This document shows, piece after piece, positions 54,047 through 62,825 of a stretch of DNA of 64,000 nucleotides (position 1 is its first letter; every line of letters starts with the position of its first letter). The notes under the pieces are model-generated. The model searched no databases. It was not told the origin of the DNA and saw only the letters and a list, made by a program, of their open reading frames with translations. The translations under genes were made by a program, and so were the position numbers. The DNA is from an uncultured Bacteroidales bacterium (lineage in GTDB: Bacteria > Bacteroidota > Bacteroidia > Bacteroidales > F082), in assembly GCA_947303395.1 (NCBI GenBank), contig CAMYYD010000008.1, positions 62,001 to 126,000 on the forward strand, written 5' to 3'.

Positions 54047-54781
54047 ATGAAAACTCAAAAGCTATTCCTAATCGTCTCGCTGCTTTTCGTAGCAGGTATT
54101 ACCAAAGCACAAGATGTCATTGTTAAAAAAGACAGCTCAACAATTCTAAGCAAAGTAATTGAAGTCAGTAGTTCCGAAATTAAATACAAAAAATGGTCAA
54201 ATTTAGATGGACCTACGTATTCGATTAGTCGTAGTGAGATTGTAAGTATCAACTATCAAAATGGAGAAGTCGAAAAGTTTGAAAACAGTTCATCTAATCC
54301 TACAATTATACAACAAAACAACAGCTCCAAGAATGGATACATGGAACGCGACGGTAATAGTTTAACACTTGATGGACGTTATATGTCAGATGAAGAAGTT
54401 CATGCACTCGTTGGAGATGCCAACTACAAAACTTATATGAGTGCAAAAAGACAAATAAATGGTGGAGGATTTTTTACAGCAACATTCATTATTTCATTAG
54501 TTGGAACTGTAGGATTGGCAGCATATTCCATTACCAATAAAGATCCTTCTCTTTTACAGAGTGTTTATATCACTGGTGCAGTTGCGGATATCAGTTTATT
54601 ATTAATGTGTATTCTCAATGGTGCTGGTAAAGGACGTATGGATTGGGTAGCAAATGAATACAACAGAAAAAATAGTGGTTATGGGTATTCGTATAATCTT
54701 TCTCCATCAATTATGACAAGTAAAACGCCACAACTGCAAAACAGTTACGGTTTGGGAGTGACATTTAGTTTGAAGTTCTAA
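54047..54781 (+). CDS. exported membrane protein of unknown function
   Basis: A 244-residue protein with a signal peptide (about 1-22, VSLLFVAGITKAQ), an N-terminal beta-rich domain (DVIVKKDSSTILSKVIEV; SISRSEIVSINYQNG) common in Bacteroidetes envelope proteins, a Ser/Asn-rich linker, and two hydrophobic helices at about 143-165 and 172-192. The ATG at 54047 is preferred over one at 54035 because a GAGTAGGA site precedes it and the signal peptide fits better. It has a structured leader of about 320 bases. Function unknown. Confidence 0.6.
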   Translation: MKTQKLFLIVSLLFVAGITKAQDVIVKKDSSTILSKVIEVSSSEIKYKKWSNLDGPTYSISRSEIVSINYQNGEVEKFENSSSNPTIIQQNNSSKNGYMERDGNSLTLDGRYMSDEEVHALVGDANYKTYMSAKRQINGGGFFTATFIISLVGTVGLAAYSITNKDPSLLQSVYITGAVADISLLLMCILNGAGKGRMDWVANEYNRKNSGYGYSYNLSPSIMTSKTPQLQNSYGLGVTFSLKF

Positions 54782-54783
54782 AA

Positions 54784-55009
54784 GTGCCGAAGGCACGACA
54801 CTTCAATTACCCCGCACAAGCACAGCGCAGTGTGGGGGCCTCGCAGAGACTGGACATCCCCAAAATAATGGTGAGGCGCGCCGGAACGGCGCGCCTCACC
54901 ATTTTAATATATAATATCCCATCACAAATCGCCCCAGGCGATGCCTGGGGCTAATAAAATAGCGTGCCTTCAGCACGCTTAGTCTTCCTCGTTTTTGTGC
55001 CTGCGGCAC
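54784..55009. repeat. cluster of palindromes between the 244-aa gene and holA
   Basis: GTGCC / GGCAC (54784-54796); a 17-bp-arm hairpin from AATGGTGAGGCGCGCCG (54867-54903, 3-base centre); GCCCCAGGC / GCCTGGGGC (54931-54951); AGCGTGC / GCACGCT (54961-54979); GTGCC / GGCAC (54997-55009). These occupy most of the 263-base gap. A GC-rich imperfect repeat lies at 54811-54838. The last ones could end transcription for either side. Confidence 0.85.
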
Positions 55010-55044
55010 TTTTTATCTTCACTCCCTCTTTTCTCTGTTATCTA

Positions 55045-56043
55045 TTATCTCATGAGTTTGTAAATCATCTCCCGATACAAATCTTTCTGGTCGACATCGC
55101 CGATGTTGTAACCTTTTGATTTTAGGTCGAAATCGCGTAAGACGGCGATGTTGTCTACACATTTTTTGATGTTGTAACGTCGGGCGGCTTCGAAGTAGTC
55201 TTCAACGAAGAATGGGCTCACGCCAAGGACGGCGGCGACGCTATTTTTCGATTTATCGGTGGCGTAATGCAGCTTCAAAACCTTGCAGTAATAAGCGTAA
55301 AGCATTATCACTGTGGCGATTAGCGGGTTTTCCTTGGTGTTGTCACCGAAATAATTGATGATTTGCACCGCCTTCGGGAAGTCACCGTAGCTGATGGCTT
55401 TCTGAAGCTCGAAGATATTGAAATCCTTTGAGATTCCGATGTTGTATTCCACGTCGAAATCGTCGATTTCCTTTTTCTGAGGCACCGCAACCATCAGCTT
55501 TTCAAGCTCATTGCGCACTTTCAGCAGGTCGGTTCCGAGATAGTCGGCAAGCATCTGACAAGCCTTCTGCGAAATCTTATAGTTGTGATTGCCCAAGAAA
55601 TTGACAATCCACTTCGGGATATCTCTGTCGTAAAGCTTTTTAGACTCGAACAAAACATAGTCTTTGTCGAGTGTTTTCGCGAACTTCAGACGTTTGTCGA
55701 GTTTTTTGTATTTGTAGTTTAAAACTAAAATCGTGGTCTCAGGAATCATCTCCAAAAACGGCTCCATCGACTCGATGTTTTTCACATCTTGAGCCTCTTT
55801 CACTATGATTACCAAGTAGTTACCCATCATCGGGAAGTTGCGAGCCTGCGTCACGATGTCATGCACGTTGACGTCCTTTCCGTAAAGGATAATCTGGTTG
55901 AAAGCCTTGTCAGCCTCGTCCAGCACGGTGCTCTCGATGGCGTCGCTGATGGAGTCAATAAAATACGGCTCCTCGCCCATCAGGAAATACACCGGATGGT
56001 AAATCTTGTTTTTAATTTCCGAAAGAATCTGCTCGTAGGTCAT
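55045..56043 (-). CDS. holA: DNA polymerase III subunit delta
   Basis: A 332-residue cytoplasmic protein of the clamp loader that opens the sliding clamp. It starts MTYEQILSEIKNKIYHPVYF with the family core LMGEEPYFID, a middle with YLGTDLLKVRNELEKLM and a C-terminal domain with NPLIATVIMLYAYYCKVLKL. Length and order are normal. Its ATG overlaps the amn stop by one base, so the two are coupled. A palindrome cluster follows it. Confidence 0.93.
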   Translation of the reverse strand: MTYEQILSEIKNKIYHPVYFLMGEEPYFIDSISDAIESTVLDEADKAFNQIILYGKDVNVHDIVTQARNFPMMGNYLVIIVKEAQDVKNIESMEPFLEMIPETTILVLNYKYKKLDKRLKFAKTLDKDYVLFESKKLYDRDIPKWIVNFLGNHNYKISQKACQMLADYLGTDLLKVRNELEKLMVAVPQKKEIDDFDVEYNIGISKDFNIFELQKAISYGDFPKAVQIINYFGDNTKENPLIATVIMLYAYYCKVLKLHYATDKSKNSVAAVLGVSPFFVEDYFEAARRYNIKKCVDNIAVLRDFDLKSKGYNIGDVDQKDLYREMIYKLMR

Positions 56044-56813
56044 CAGAACTGCAAGTGTTTGACTGTCAGCTTATTATCTATAATCTGATGCAAAGCGTCG
56101 ATGCCGATTTTTATGTGCTCGTCGACGAACATCGAGCTCACTTTTTTGTCGCTCGCCTCGGTCTTGACGCCTTCCGGAATCATCGGCTGGTCGGAGACGA
56201 GAAGCAAAGCGCCGGTAGGAATCTCGTTGGCGAAGCCTGCCGCGAAGATGGTTGCCGTCTCCATATCCACTGCCATGCAGCGTGTCTTGTGCAGATATTC
56301 CTTAAAATCCTCGTCATGTTCCCACACTCGGCGGTTGGTGGTATATACGGTACCTGTCCAGTAGTCGTGACCGTGGTCGCGGATTGACGTCGAGATAGCT
56401 TTTTGCATCGAGAAGGCTGGCAAAGCCGGGACTTCAGGCAAAAGATAATTGTCAGACGTTCCCTCGCCACGGATAGCGGCGATAGGCAGGATAAGGTCAC
56501 CGACCTGGTTTTTCTTTTTCACGCCACCGCATTTTCCGAGGAAAAGCACGGCTTTCGGATGAATGGCCGTCAAAAGGTCCATGATGGTTGCAGCATTAGG
56601 ACTTCCCATTCCGAAATTTATCATCGTGATGTCACCGGAAGTGGCACAAGGCATCGAGCGGTCTTCGCCGATAATCCTGACATTGTTATACTCTGAAAAG
56701 AAATCCAGATAATGTTTGAAATTGGTCAGAATTATATATTTCCCAAACTTTTCGAGTTTCATGCCAGTGTAACGTGGCAGCCAGTTTTCAGTGATTTCTT
56801 GTTTTGTCTTCAT
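56043..56813 (-). CDS. amn: AMP nucleosidase
   Basis: A 256-residue cytoplasmic enzyme that cleaves AMP to adenine and ribose 5-phosphate, in the purine nucleoside phosphorylase fold. It shows INFGMGSPNAATIMDLL, LFLGKCGGVKKKNQVG, the catalytic-region strand MAVDMETATIFAAGFAN, and LVSDQPMIPEG. It is the short form without the N-terminal domain of the E. coli enzyme. It overlaps holA by one base, although the functions differ. A repeat of seven-base units upstream (56843-56870) is on the other side, near the radical SAM promoter. Confidence 0.93.
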   Translation of the reverse strand: MKTKQEITENWLPRYTGMKLEKFGKYIILTNFKHYLDFFSEYNNVRIIGEDRSMPCATSGDITMINFGMGSPNAATIMDLLTAIHPKAVLFLGKCGGVKKKNQVGDLILPIAAIRGEGTSDNYLLPEVPALPAFSMQKAISTSIRDHGHDYWTGTVYTTNRRVWEHDEDFKEYLHKTRCMAVDMETATIFAAGFANEIPTGALLLVSDQPMIPEGVKTEASDKKVSSMFVDEHIKIGIDALHQIIDNKLTVKHLQF

Positions 56814-56842
56814 GATACAATTTTTTGCAAAAATAATAAAAA

Positions 56843-56870
56843 GACTTTAGACTTTAGACCTTAGACCTTA
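56843..56870. repeat. four tandem heptamers GACyTTA in a promoter region
   Basis: GACTTTA twice, then GACCTTA twice (56843-56870). The array lies 10 bases upstream of the -7 box of the radical SAM gene and covers the place of its -33 contact, between two divergent genes. Confidence 0.85.
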
Positions 56871-56879
56871 GTTTTTTTA

Positions 56880-56887
56880 TATCTTTG
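56880..56887 (+). promoter_or_regulatory. promoter of the radical SAM gene
   Basis: TATCTTTG, 17 bases before the ATG at 56905, with the -33 zone inside the heptamer array. Confidence 0.65.
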
Positions 56888-56904
56888 CAGAAAATTTTTC
56901 AAAA

Positions 56905-57681
56905 ATGGCATTTTTATCAGAAGATTTGGTTTTCGGACCGATTCATAGTCGGAGATTAGGTAATTCGCTGGGTGTCAATTTGTTACCGAAGGTTGGAAAG
57001 ATTTGTACCTTCAACTGCGTTTATTGCGAATGCGGCTGGAATCCGGAGCATCGCGACGAGAAAGCACGTTTGGCGACACCTCAGGAATATGAGCAAACAT
57101 TGGAGAATGCGCTGAAATCGCTTGTCGGGACACCGAAAGAACCCGACAGCATCACGTTTTCGGGCAACGGCGAGCCGACTCTGCATCCTAACTTCCCGGA
57201 AATCATCGACATCACCATAAAACTCAGAGACAAATACGTTCCGAAGGCGGTCATCAGCGTGCTGACAAACGGAACAAATATTCATAACGAAAAGATTTTC
57301 AAGACTTTACAGCGCATCGACAACAACATCTGCAAGCTCGACGGCGGCACACTCGATGTCATCAACAAAATAAATCTGCCAAACGTAAAAATCGATCTTG
57401 AAAGATATGTCAAAGATTTGCAACGCTTTGAGGGTCAAGTGATTATCCAGACTTTATTCCTTCGCGGTGAGCATAACGGACAGAAAATCGACAACACCAC
57501 CGATGAGGAAATCAACCTCTGGCTCGGTCATCTGCAAAAGATAAAACCAAGAAAGACAATGATTTATGTCATCGACAGAGAAACGCCTGAGAAAAATCTC
57601 GAAAAACTGTCATCAGAGGAGATGAGTCGCATCGCCGAGAAAGTCAAGGCATTGGGACTCAACGTGGAATTTTATTCATAA
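56905..57681 (+). CDS. radical SAM protein
   Basis: A 258-residue cytoplasmic radical SAM enzyme. The cluster motif CTFNCVYC (C-x3-C-x2-C, residues about 34-41) binds the [4Fe-4S] and SAM, followed by FSGNGEPTLHPNFPEI, a GNGEPTL signature of the group. The C-terminal part is a mixed fold without an obvious second cluster. The start ECGWNP after the motif is typical of a Bacteroidetes group of unknown substrate. It stands alone between promoters. No maturation partner is near. Confidence 0.9.
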   Translation: MAFLSEDLVFGPIHSRRLGNSLGVNLLPKVGKICTFNCVYCECGWNPEHRDEKARLATPQEYEQTLENALKSLVGTPKEPDSITFSGNGEPTLHPNFPEIIDITIKLRDKYVPKAVISVLTNGTNIHNEKIFKTLQRIDNNICKLDGGTLDVINKINLPNVKIDLERYVKDLQRFEGQVIIQTLFLRGEHNGQKIDNTTDEEINLWLGHLQKIKPRKTMIYVIDRETPEKNLEKLSSEEMSRIAEKVKALGLNVEFYS

Positions 57682-57720
57682 AATATTTTTAAAATTTTTC
57701 ACTCCTATTAAAAAAAATAG

Positions 57721-57728
57721 TAACTTTG
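57721..57728 (+). promoter_or_regulatory. promoter of the 204-aa gene / DUF3822 / rsmD unit
   Basis: TAACTTTG, 32 bases before the ATG at 57761. No clear -33 TTG. Confidence 0.6.
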
Positions 57729-57760
57729 CAACGCAAAAAAAGTAAATAAATTTAAAAATC

Positions 57761-58375
57761 ATGAATAATAAGAATTTACCTTTCATCAACATCGCATTAG
57801 CGCTTGTTGCATGCTTTTTGGCTTATTTAGTATTCGACAGCATCAGACAGCCTGTGGCCTTCGAAAACACCCGTAGAGAAAGAGAAATCAAGGTTGTCCA
57901 GAGCTTGAAAGACATCAGAAGCACACAGACTCTGTTCAAGCAGACTTACAACAGATACACTGCCAACTTCGACTCTCTCATGGAATACGTCAGAACAGGC
58001 GAGCTCCCGATTGTTAACATGATTCCAGACCCTGAAGACACAACATTCACCAAGACTATCAACGATACAGTTGGTTACATCAAGGTCATCGACTCATTGT
58101 TCAGCAAGAGAGAAAACTTCGATATCAACAGTCTCCGCATCGTCCCGTTCTCACAGAACGAACAGTTCGAAATGCAGGCCGGCTACATCATGCGTGGCGG
58201 TTTGAAAGTGTCGGTGTTTGAGGCAAAGACCCCTTACAAATCATACCTCTGGGATCTTGACCCACAGCGCGTCAACAACTTAAGAGCAGAACAGGAAGAC
58301 ATGGAAAAATACGCAGGTTTGAAAGTCGGTTCGATGGACGAGCCTTCAGTGAGCGGTAACTGGGAATCATTGTAA
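57761..58375 (+). CDS. single-pass membrane protein, Bacteroidetes-conserved
   Basis: A 204-residue protein with an N-terminal membrane helix (about 8-27, INIALALVACFLAYLVFDSI) and a periplasmic mixed domain that opens with a coiled-coil-like stretch (REREIKVVQSLKDIRSTQTL). The pattern recalls small conserved membrane proteins of Bacteroidetes that accompany DUF3822-rsmD. No named family recognised. It is followed by DUF3822 after two bases, so it is cotranscribed and perhaps coupled. Confidence 0.75.
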   Translation: MNNKNLPFINIALALVACFLAYLVFDSIRQPVAFENTRREREIKVVQSLKDIRSTQTLFKQTYNRYTANFDSLMEYVRTGELPIVNMIPDPEDTTFTKTINDTVGYIKVIDSLFSKRENFDINSLRIVPFSQNEQFEMQAGYIMRGGLKVSVFEAKTPYKSYLWDLDPQRVNNLRAEQEDMEKYAGLKVGSMDEPSVSGNWESL

Positions 58376-58377
58376 TC

Positions 58378-59016
58378 ATGGTCCCGGAAACCGGAAATCT
58401 TAGCAAAGACGTTATAACCATCCAGCATCCGTTGGATGGTTTTTCGTGTATACTTATCGACAACGACAAGCACACCTTCGTGCCGGCTGCCGTCTATCAG
58501 GAGAAAAACAAAAGCCAATATCTTGATATTCTTGGATTTACCGAAAAAGACAGTGTTATCTGCGCAGATTTTGTAAAAAACGCCGACGCATACAACGTCT
58601 TCGCTGTCTCGAAACAAGACTACGACGAGCTGCGGAAACTCCCGAAAGACACAGCGATTCATCACACTTCAAGCGTGATAGTGGCAAGCCTGATAAAAGA
58701 CAACATGGAGCGCCCCGACGACGTCCGCGTGTATCTTAACATCAAGGACCAGAACTTCGAGATGACAGTACTGAAAGGTTGTAACTTGCTGTTTGACAAC
58801 AACTTCCGTTTCAAGACGAAAGAAGATTTTTTATATTTCCTGCTTTTCACCATCGAGCAGCTCCATCTTGACGCTGGCTCAGTGCCGGTTTATTTCCTCG
58901 GAATGATTGAGGAGAAATCGGCCATCGTGGAGGTCACGTCGAGATACATGCGCGACATCCGCTTCATGGGAAAAGACTATAACGCAATAAACAAAGCGAA
59001 GACATGCGAATTATAA
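58378..59016 (+). CDS. DUF3822 family protein
   Basis: A 212-residue cytoplasmic protein of the DUF3822 family, which in Bacteroidetes is nearly always next to rsmD. It has the actin-like/ASKHA-type beginning QHPLDGFSCILIDNDKHTFVP, a middle with VYLNIKDQNFEMTVLKGCNL and a late FTIEQLHLDAGSVPVYFLG. Function unknown. Its 3' end overlaps the rsmD start by 13 bases, and only two bases part it from the upstream gene. Confidence 0.85.
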   Translation: MVPETGNLSKDVITIQHPLDGFSCILIDNDKHTFVPAAVYQEKNKSQYLDILGFTEKDSVICADFVKNADAYNVFAVSKQDYDELRKLPKDTAIHHTSSVIVASLIKDNMERPDDVRVYLNIKDQNFEMTVLKGCNLLFDNNFRFKTKEDFLYFLLFTIEQLHLDAGSVPVYFLGMIEEKSAIVEVTSRYMRDIRFMGKDYNAINKAKTCEL

Positions 59017-59537
59017 GAGGACGACATCAGAGACGACAGATTGTGGCGCCCGACAACCTCCCGACGCGCCCCACGACAGACATGGCTAAGGAGAGCCTGT
59101 TCAACATCCTTGAAAATCAAATAGATTTGGAGGAAACGACAGCTTTGGACCTCTTCGCTGGCACAGGAAACATCTCCTACGAACTCGTCTCGAGAGGATG
59201 CCCGCACGTGACCTCCGTCGACGAGAACCAAAACTGCGTGAGATTCATCCGTGAGACAGCTAACAAACTGGAAATGAATGAGTTGTCGGTGGTGAAATCA
59301 GATGTTTTTCGATTCTTGCCGATGCACAAGGCGAAATACGACCTCATCTTCGCCGACCCGCCGTACGACTGCAAACATTATGAATTGCTCGTAAATCTCA
59401 TTTTTGAAAATGAACTTCTGAAAGAAGACGGAATCTTCGTCCTCGAACACGACAGAACCATTGATTTTTCTACACATTCGAACTATTACGACCATCGTAA
59501 ATACGGAAAAGTAAACTTTACGTTTTTTAAAAAATAA
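59004..59537 (+). CDS. rsmD: 16S rRNA (guanine966-N2)-methyltransferase
   Basis: A 177-residue cytoplasmic methyltransferase acting on G966 of 16S rRNA. It begins MRIIRGRHQRRQIVAP, has the SAM loop LDLFAGTGNISYE (about 50-62), and the catalytic DPPYDC motif (about residue 118). Normal length. The gene overlaps the DUF3822 gene by 13 bases and precedes the C69 peptidase by five bases, so it is inside a long run of genes on this strand. Confidence 0.94.
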   Translation: MRIIRGRHQRRQIVAPDNLPTRPTTDMAKESLFNILENQIDLEETTALDLFAGTGNISYELVSRGCPHVTSVDENQNCVRFIRETANKLEMNELSVVKSDVFRFLPMHKAKYDLIFADPPYDCKHYELLVNLIFENELLKEDGIFVLEHDRTIDFSTHSNYYDHRKYGKVNFTFFKK

Positions 59538-59542
59538 AAACC

Positions 59543-61126
59543 ATGAAAAAATTAATCTTATTATTAGCTATTATATTGAGCGTCAATATCATAAAGGCTC
59601 AGTATATCGTCGATGAAAACGAATTTGAAGGCGCCAACTGCACCAGCATCATGGTGGGCAAGAAAGCCTCTGCCGACGGCTCGGTGATGACATCGCACAC
59701 CTGCGACAGCTGGTATCGTACCTGGATGCGCTGGGAAAAAGCCGCCGACCATGAAGACAACGCATGGGCACCGGTTTACAAAGGCACGATGCACACCTCG
59801 AGTCCGAGCGAGACAAAAGGTCTGGAAGTGGCAGCCGAGATACCGCTCCCGAGCCACACCTACGCATACCTCAACACAGCATATCCTTGCTTCAACGAGA
59901 AACAGCTGGCCATCGGCGAGACCACATTCTCAGGTCCGGATACATTGGTAAATAAAGAAGGCGCATTCCTCATCGAGGAACTCGAACGCGTAGCCTTACA
60001 ACGCTGCGACAACGCCCGCGACGCCATCAAAACCATCGCTGAATTCATTAAAGAATACGGATATGGCGACGGCGGCGAGGCTATCACCATTGCCGACACC
60101 AAAGAAGTGTGGCTCATGGAAATCATGGGAGAAGGTCCCGACAAAATCGGAGGCATCTGGGCAGCACAGAGAGTGCCTGACGGCGAAGTCAGCGTTTCGG
60201 CTAACATCCCAAGAATCAAATACTTAAACCGTAAAGACGAGAAAAACTTCATGTGCTCCGACAACGTCGAGGAAGTGGCCAAGAAATACGGTCTCTGGGA
60301 CGGCGAAGGCGAGCTCATCTGGTATAAGGCTTTCGGCAGCAGCTACTCAAACGGAAAGAACTTCCGCGAACGCGAATGGTTCATCTTCAACGAGTTAGCT
60401 CCATCATTAAAACTCGACAGAGACGCTGAGGACCTCCCGTTCTCGGTGAAACCTGAGAAGAAAGTCGACGTGCGCGACGTGATGCGCCTGCTGCGCAGCT
60501 ACTACGAAGGCACCGACATGGACATCACACGCAACCTCAAGATAGTGACACGCGACGGCGACACCATCGTCTCCCCTACCGCAAATCCTTGGATGGGCGG
60601 CAACGAGCAGAAGGTTTACAACATGCTGAAACCTGGAACAATCGAGTTCAAACGCGGCGTGGCAATGTCGTGGTGCTCATATTCATTCGTGGCACAGCTC
60701 CGCGACTGGATGCCTGACGAGATCGGCGGAATCTGCTGGATCGGCGTGGAAAACCCTGGACAAAGCCCGAGAATCCCTGTCTACAGCGGCTGCACCAAGA
60801 TGCCTTCATGCTTCGACAGATGCGGTCACGGACATTACGACGAGCAAACAGTGCTGTGGCGTTACAGAAAAGCCAACAAACTCGCTCAGGTCAACTGGGG
60901 ATACGCCAAGGACATCATGTACAACAACATCCAGCGTTACGAAGACAAGGCCTTCGAAGAGATGCCTGAACTCGAGAAAAAAGTGGAGAAACTTCTCAAA
61001 AAAGGCGAAAAAGACGAAGCCGTCAAGATGCTCAACCGCTACACCGCCGACTTCGAAGCGGCAACAGCTGAGACCTGGAAAGAGATGGAGCACCACTTCT
61101 GGGAGAAATTCTGGACTGGATTCTGA
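59543..61126 (+). CDS. C69 family dipeptidase
   Basis: A 527-residue exported peptidase. Signal peptide about 1-19 (NIIKAQ), then the family C69 nucleophile in GANCTSIMVGKKASADGS (Cys near residue 32, made N-terminal by processing), and a long Ntn-hydrolase body with HTYAYLNTAYPCFNEKQLAI, GEAITIADTKEVWLMEIMG and a late GGICWIGVENPGQSPRIPVY. C69 enzymes split dipeptides and small peptides. The TGA stop shares one base with the ATG of the transmembrane Kelch-AraC regulator, so the enzyme and a sensor are translationally linked. Confidence 0.92.
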   Translation: MKKLILLLAIILSVNIIKAQYIVDENEFEGANCTSIMVGKKASADGSVMTSHTCDSWYRTWMRWEKAADHEDNAWAPVYKGTMHTSSPSETKGLEVAAEIPLPSHTYAYLNTAYPCFNEKQLAIGETTFSGPDTLVNKEGAFLIEELERVALQRCDNARDAIKTIAEFIKEYGYGDGGEAITIADTKEVWLMEIMGEGPDKIGGIWAAQRVPDGEVSVSANIPRIKYLNRKDEKNFMCSDNVEEVAKKYGLWDGEGELIWYKAFGSSYSNGKNFREREWFIFNELAPSLKLDRDAEDLPFSVKPEKKVDVRDVMRLLRSYYEGTDMDITRNLKIVTRDGDTIVSPTANPWMGGNEQKVYNMLKPGTIEFKRGVAMSWCSYSFVAQLRDWMPDEIGGICWIGVENPGQSPRIPVYSGCTKMPSCFDRCGHGHYDEQTVLWRYRKANKLAQVNWGYAKDIMYNNIQRYEDKAFEEMPELEKKVEKLLKKGEKDEAVKMLNRYTADFEAATAETWKEMEHHFWEKFWTGF

Positions 61127-62712
61127 TGAAAAGACTTCTTGTCTTATCACTAATATTGATATCGACGATATCGCTGGTCGGACAGACGTTGGATTTCGAG
61201 CGTCTGCCCGACCTCAACATACCTCGCGCCGGACATAACGTGTTTTATGCCAATGGCGAGCTGACAGTGGTCGGCGGTCACACCTCAGGCTTTGTGATGA
61301 CACCGACGGCAGAATATTTTTGCGATGGCGCATGGCATACGATTTCTACGGTTTATCATCACGACAACGGAATGGCAGTGGTGATGAGCGACGGCAAGAA
61401 GGTGCTCCTTGCTGGAGGCCACGACAAGAACCTCGGCATCGGACAAAGCTTCGAAGCGGAGATGTACAACAGCGCGACGCACACCTCTGAAGGCTTCGGA
61501 AGCCTCGAACGCAGCAGAGCGTTGGCACAAGGCGTAGAACTCACCGACGGGCAGGTGCTGATTGCTGGCAACCACAAAGACAACGATGGTTTTGAGATAT
61601 TCGACGGAAAGAAATCCTTTCATCATGTTAAAGACGTAAGCATTTGGCGCTCAGCGCCTTATCTTTTACCAATATCAGATAATGATGTAATGGCTTTCGG
61701 CTCCGTCTGGCGCGGACGTTTCGAGCCCTGCGACACGGTTTACAGATTGAATGGCGAGCCGTTCACCGAGCCGCTGCTGAACGATTGGATGCCGTTTTTG
61801 TACGATCAAAACAACCATGCCAACGAATCGTTTATCGGAGATGAAACCGCTGGCGACTATTCCTATCTCATCGCGGCATATAATCATGAAGGCAATGTTG
61901 CTTTCATTCATATTAAAGACACCGTTTTTTCGCTTTTGGAAACCACAATTCCAGTGCCAACGATGTCGGAATATGGAAAAATAAAGTACAACCGCCCTGC
62001 TATCGCCGACCGACTTTCTAAAAAGGCATATCTGGTCGGCACCGACACCACAAACCGTGTTTATGTAGTTGCGGTTGAATACGACAAGCAGCCGGCACCG
62101 CTCACCTTGTATAATATAGGTCCTTTGGAAGATTTCGGCGACGCCACCCCTATTTTGACACCTGAGGGCGACCTCATCGTCGCAGGAGGCATCACTGACG
62201 ACAACTTCGCGCCTTTGGCCTCGGTGTGGCTGATTCATATTGGCACTGAAAAAACCTTGGTGGATGCCGAAACCAGCCGTGATTTGACTTGGCTTTGGGT
62301 GCTTGGCGGACTTCTATTAGTGATAGCGATTGTCGCCGCAATCCGATACGACAGGCGGCACCGCACCAAATCGGATATCGCCACCGACGAGCTTATGGCT
62401 CGCATCATCCAGCTGATGGAGACACAACAGGTTTATCTTAACCAGGATTTGAAAGTTAGCGATGTGGCTGATGCGCTTGGAGTGCATCGCAACACAATTT
62501 CGGCCTGCATCAACGCGCAAAAAGGCTGTTCGTTCAACCAATTCATCAATGATTATCGCATTGAGTACGCCAAAAAACTGCTTCGCGAGACTGACGAAAT
62601 CAAGATTGCCCACATCTGCCACGAGGCCGGTTTCGCCACCGAGAGCACTTTCTTCCGCGCCTTCAAAGCCTCCACAGGAATGACTCCGAAGGAGTGGGCT
62701 GAAAAAAATTGA
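61126..62712 (+). CDS. transmembrane one-component regulator: Kelch-like sensor + AraC DNA-binding domain
   Basis: A 528-residue protein. Signal peptide about 1-20 (ISLVGQ); a periplasmic Kelch-like beta-propeller at about 25-380 (GELTVVGGHTSG; KKVLLAGGHDKN; DLIVAGGITDDN); a membrane helix at about 388-408 (WLWVLGGLLLVIAIVAAI); and a cytoplasmic AraC-type DNA-binding domain at about 425-525 (LKVSDVADALGVHRNTIS; EAGFATESTFFRAFKASTG; MTPKEWAEKN). A periplasmic ligand sensed by the propeller could be passed through one helix to DNA binding. Coupling to the upstream C69 peptidase by TGATG suggests that the peptide products or the peptidase are linked to the signal. Confidence 0.88.
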   Translation: MKRLLVLSLILISTISLVGQTLDFERLPDLNIPRAGHNVFYANGELTVVGGHTSGFVMTPTAEYFCDGAWHTISTVYHHDNGMAVVMSDGKKVLLAGGHDKNLGIGQSFEAEMYNSATHTSEGFGSLERSRALAQGVELTDGQVLIAGNHKDNDGFEIFDGKKSFHHVKDVSIWRSAPYLLPISDNDVMAFGSVWRGRFEPCDTVYRLNGEPFTEPLLNDWMPFLYDQNNHANESFIGDETAGDYSYLIAAYNHEGNVAFIHIKDTVFSLLETTIPVPTMSEYGKIKYNRPAIADRLSKKAYLVGTDTTNRVYVVAVEYDKQPAPLTLYNIGPLEDFGDATPILTPEGDLIVAGGITDDNFAPLASVWLIHIGTEKTLVDAETSRDLTWLWVLGGLLLVIAIVAAIRYDRRHRTKSDIATDELMARIIQLMETQQVYLNQDLKVSDVADALGVHRNTISACINAQKGCSFNQFINDYRIEYAKKLLRETDEIKIAHICHEAGFATESTFFRAFKASTGMTPKEWAEKN

Positions 62713-62754
62713 AAAAATTTTAAGTTTAGGCATCTCCATTTAAAAGTTTTTATC

Positions 62755-62781
62755 TATTTTTGCATTACGGAATTTCCGTAA
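62755..62781 (+). promoter_or_regulatory. promoter with operator palindrome of the AAA ATPase gene
   Basis: TATTTTTG (62755-62762) directly followed by TTACGGAA-T-TTCCGTAA (62765-62781), a perfect 8-bp-arm palindrome over the start site. A third half-site CGGAAA follows. A repressor bound here would block initiation. Confidence 0.72.
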
Positions 62782-62825
62782 CGGAAAATATGTAATGACA
62801 TTTTTAAAAATTTAATATGACAATT

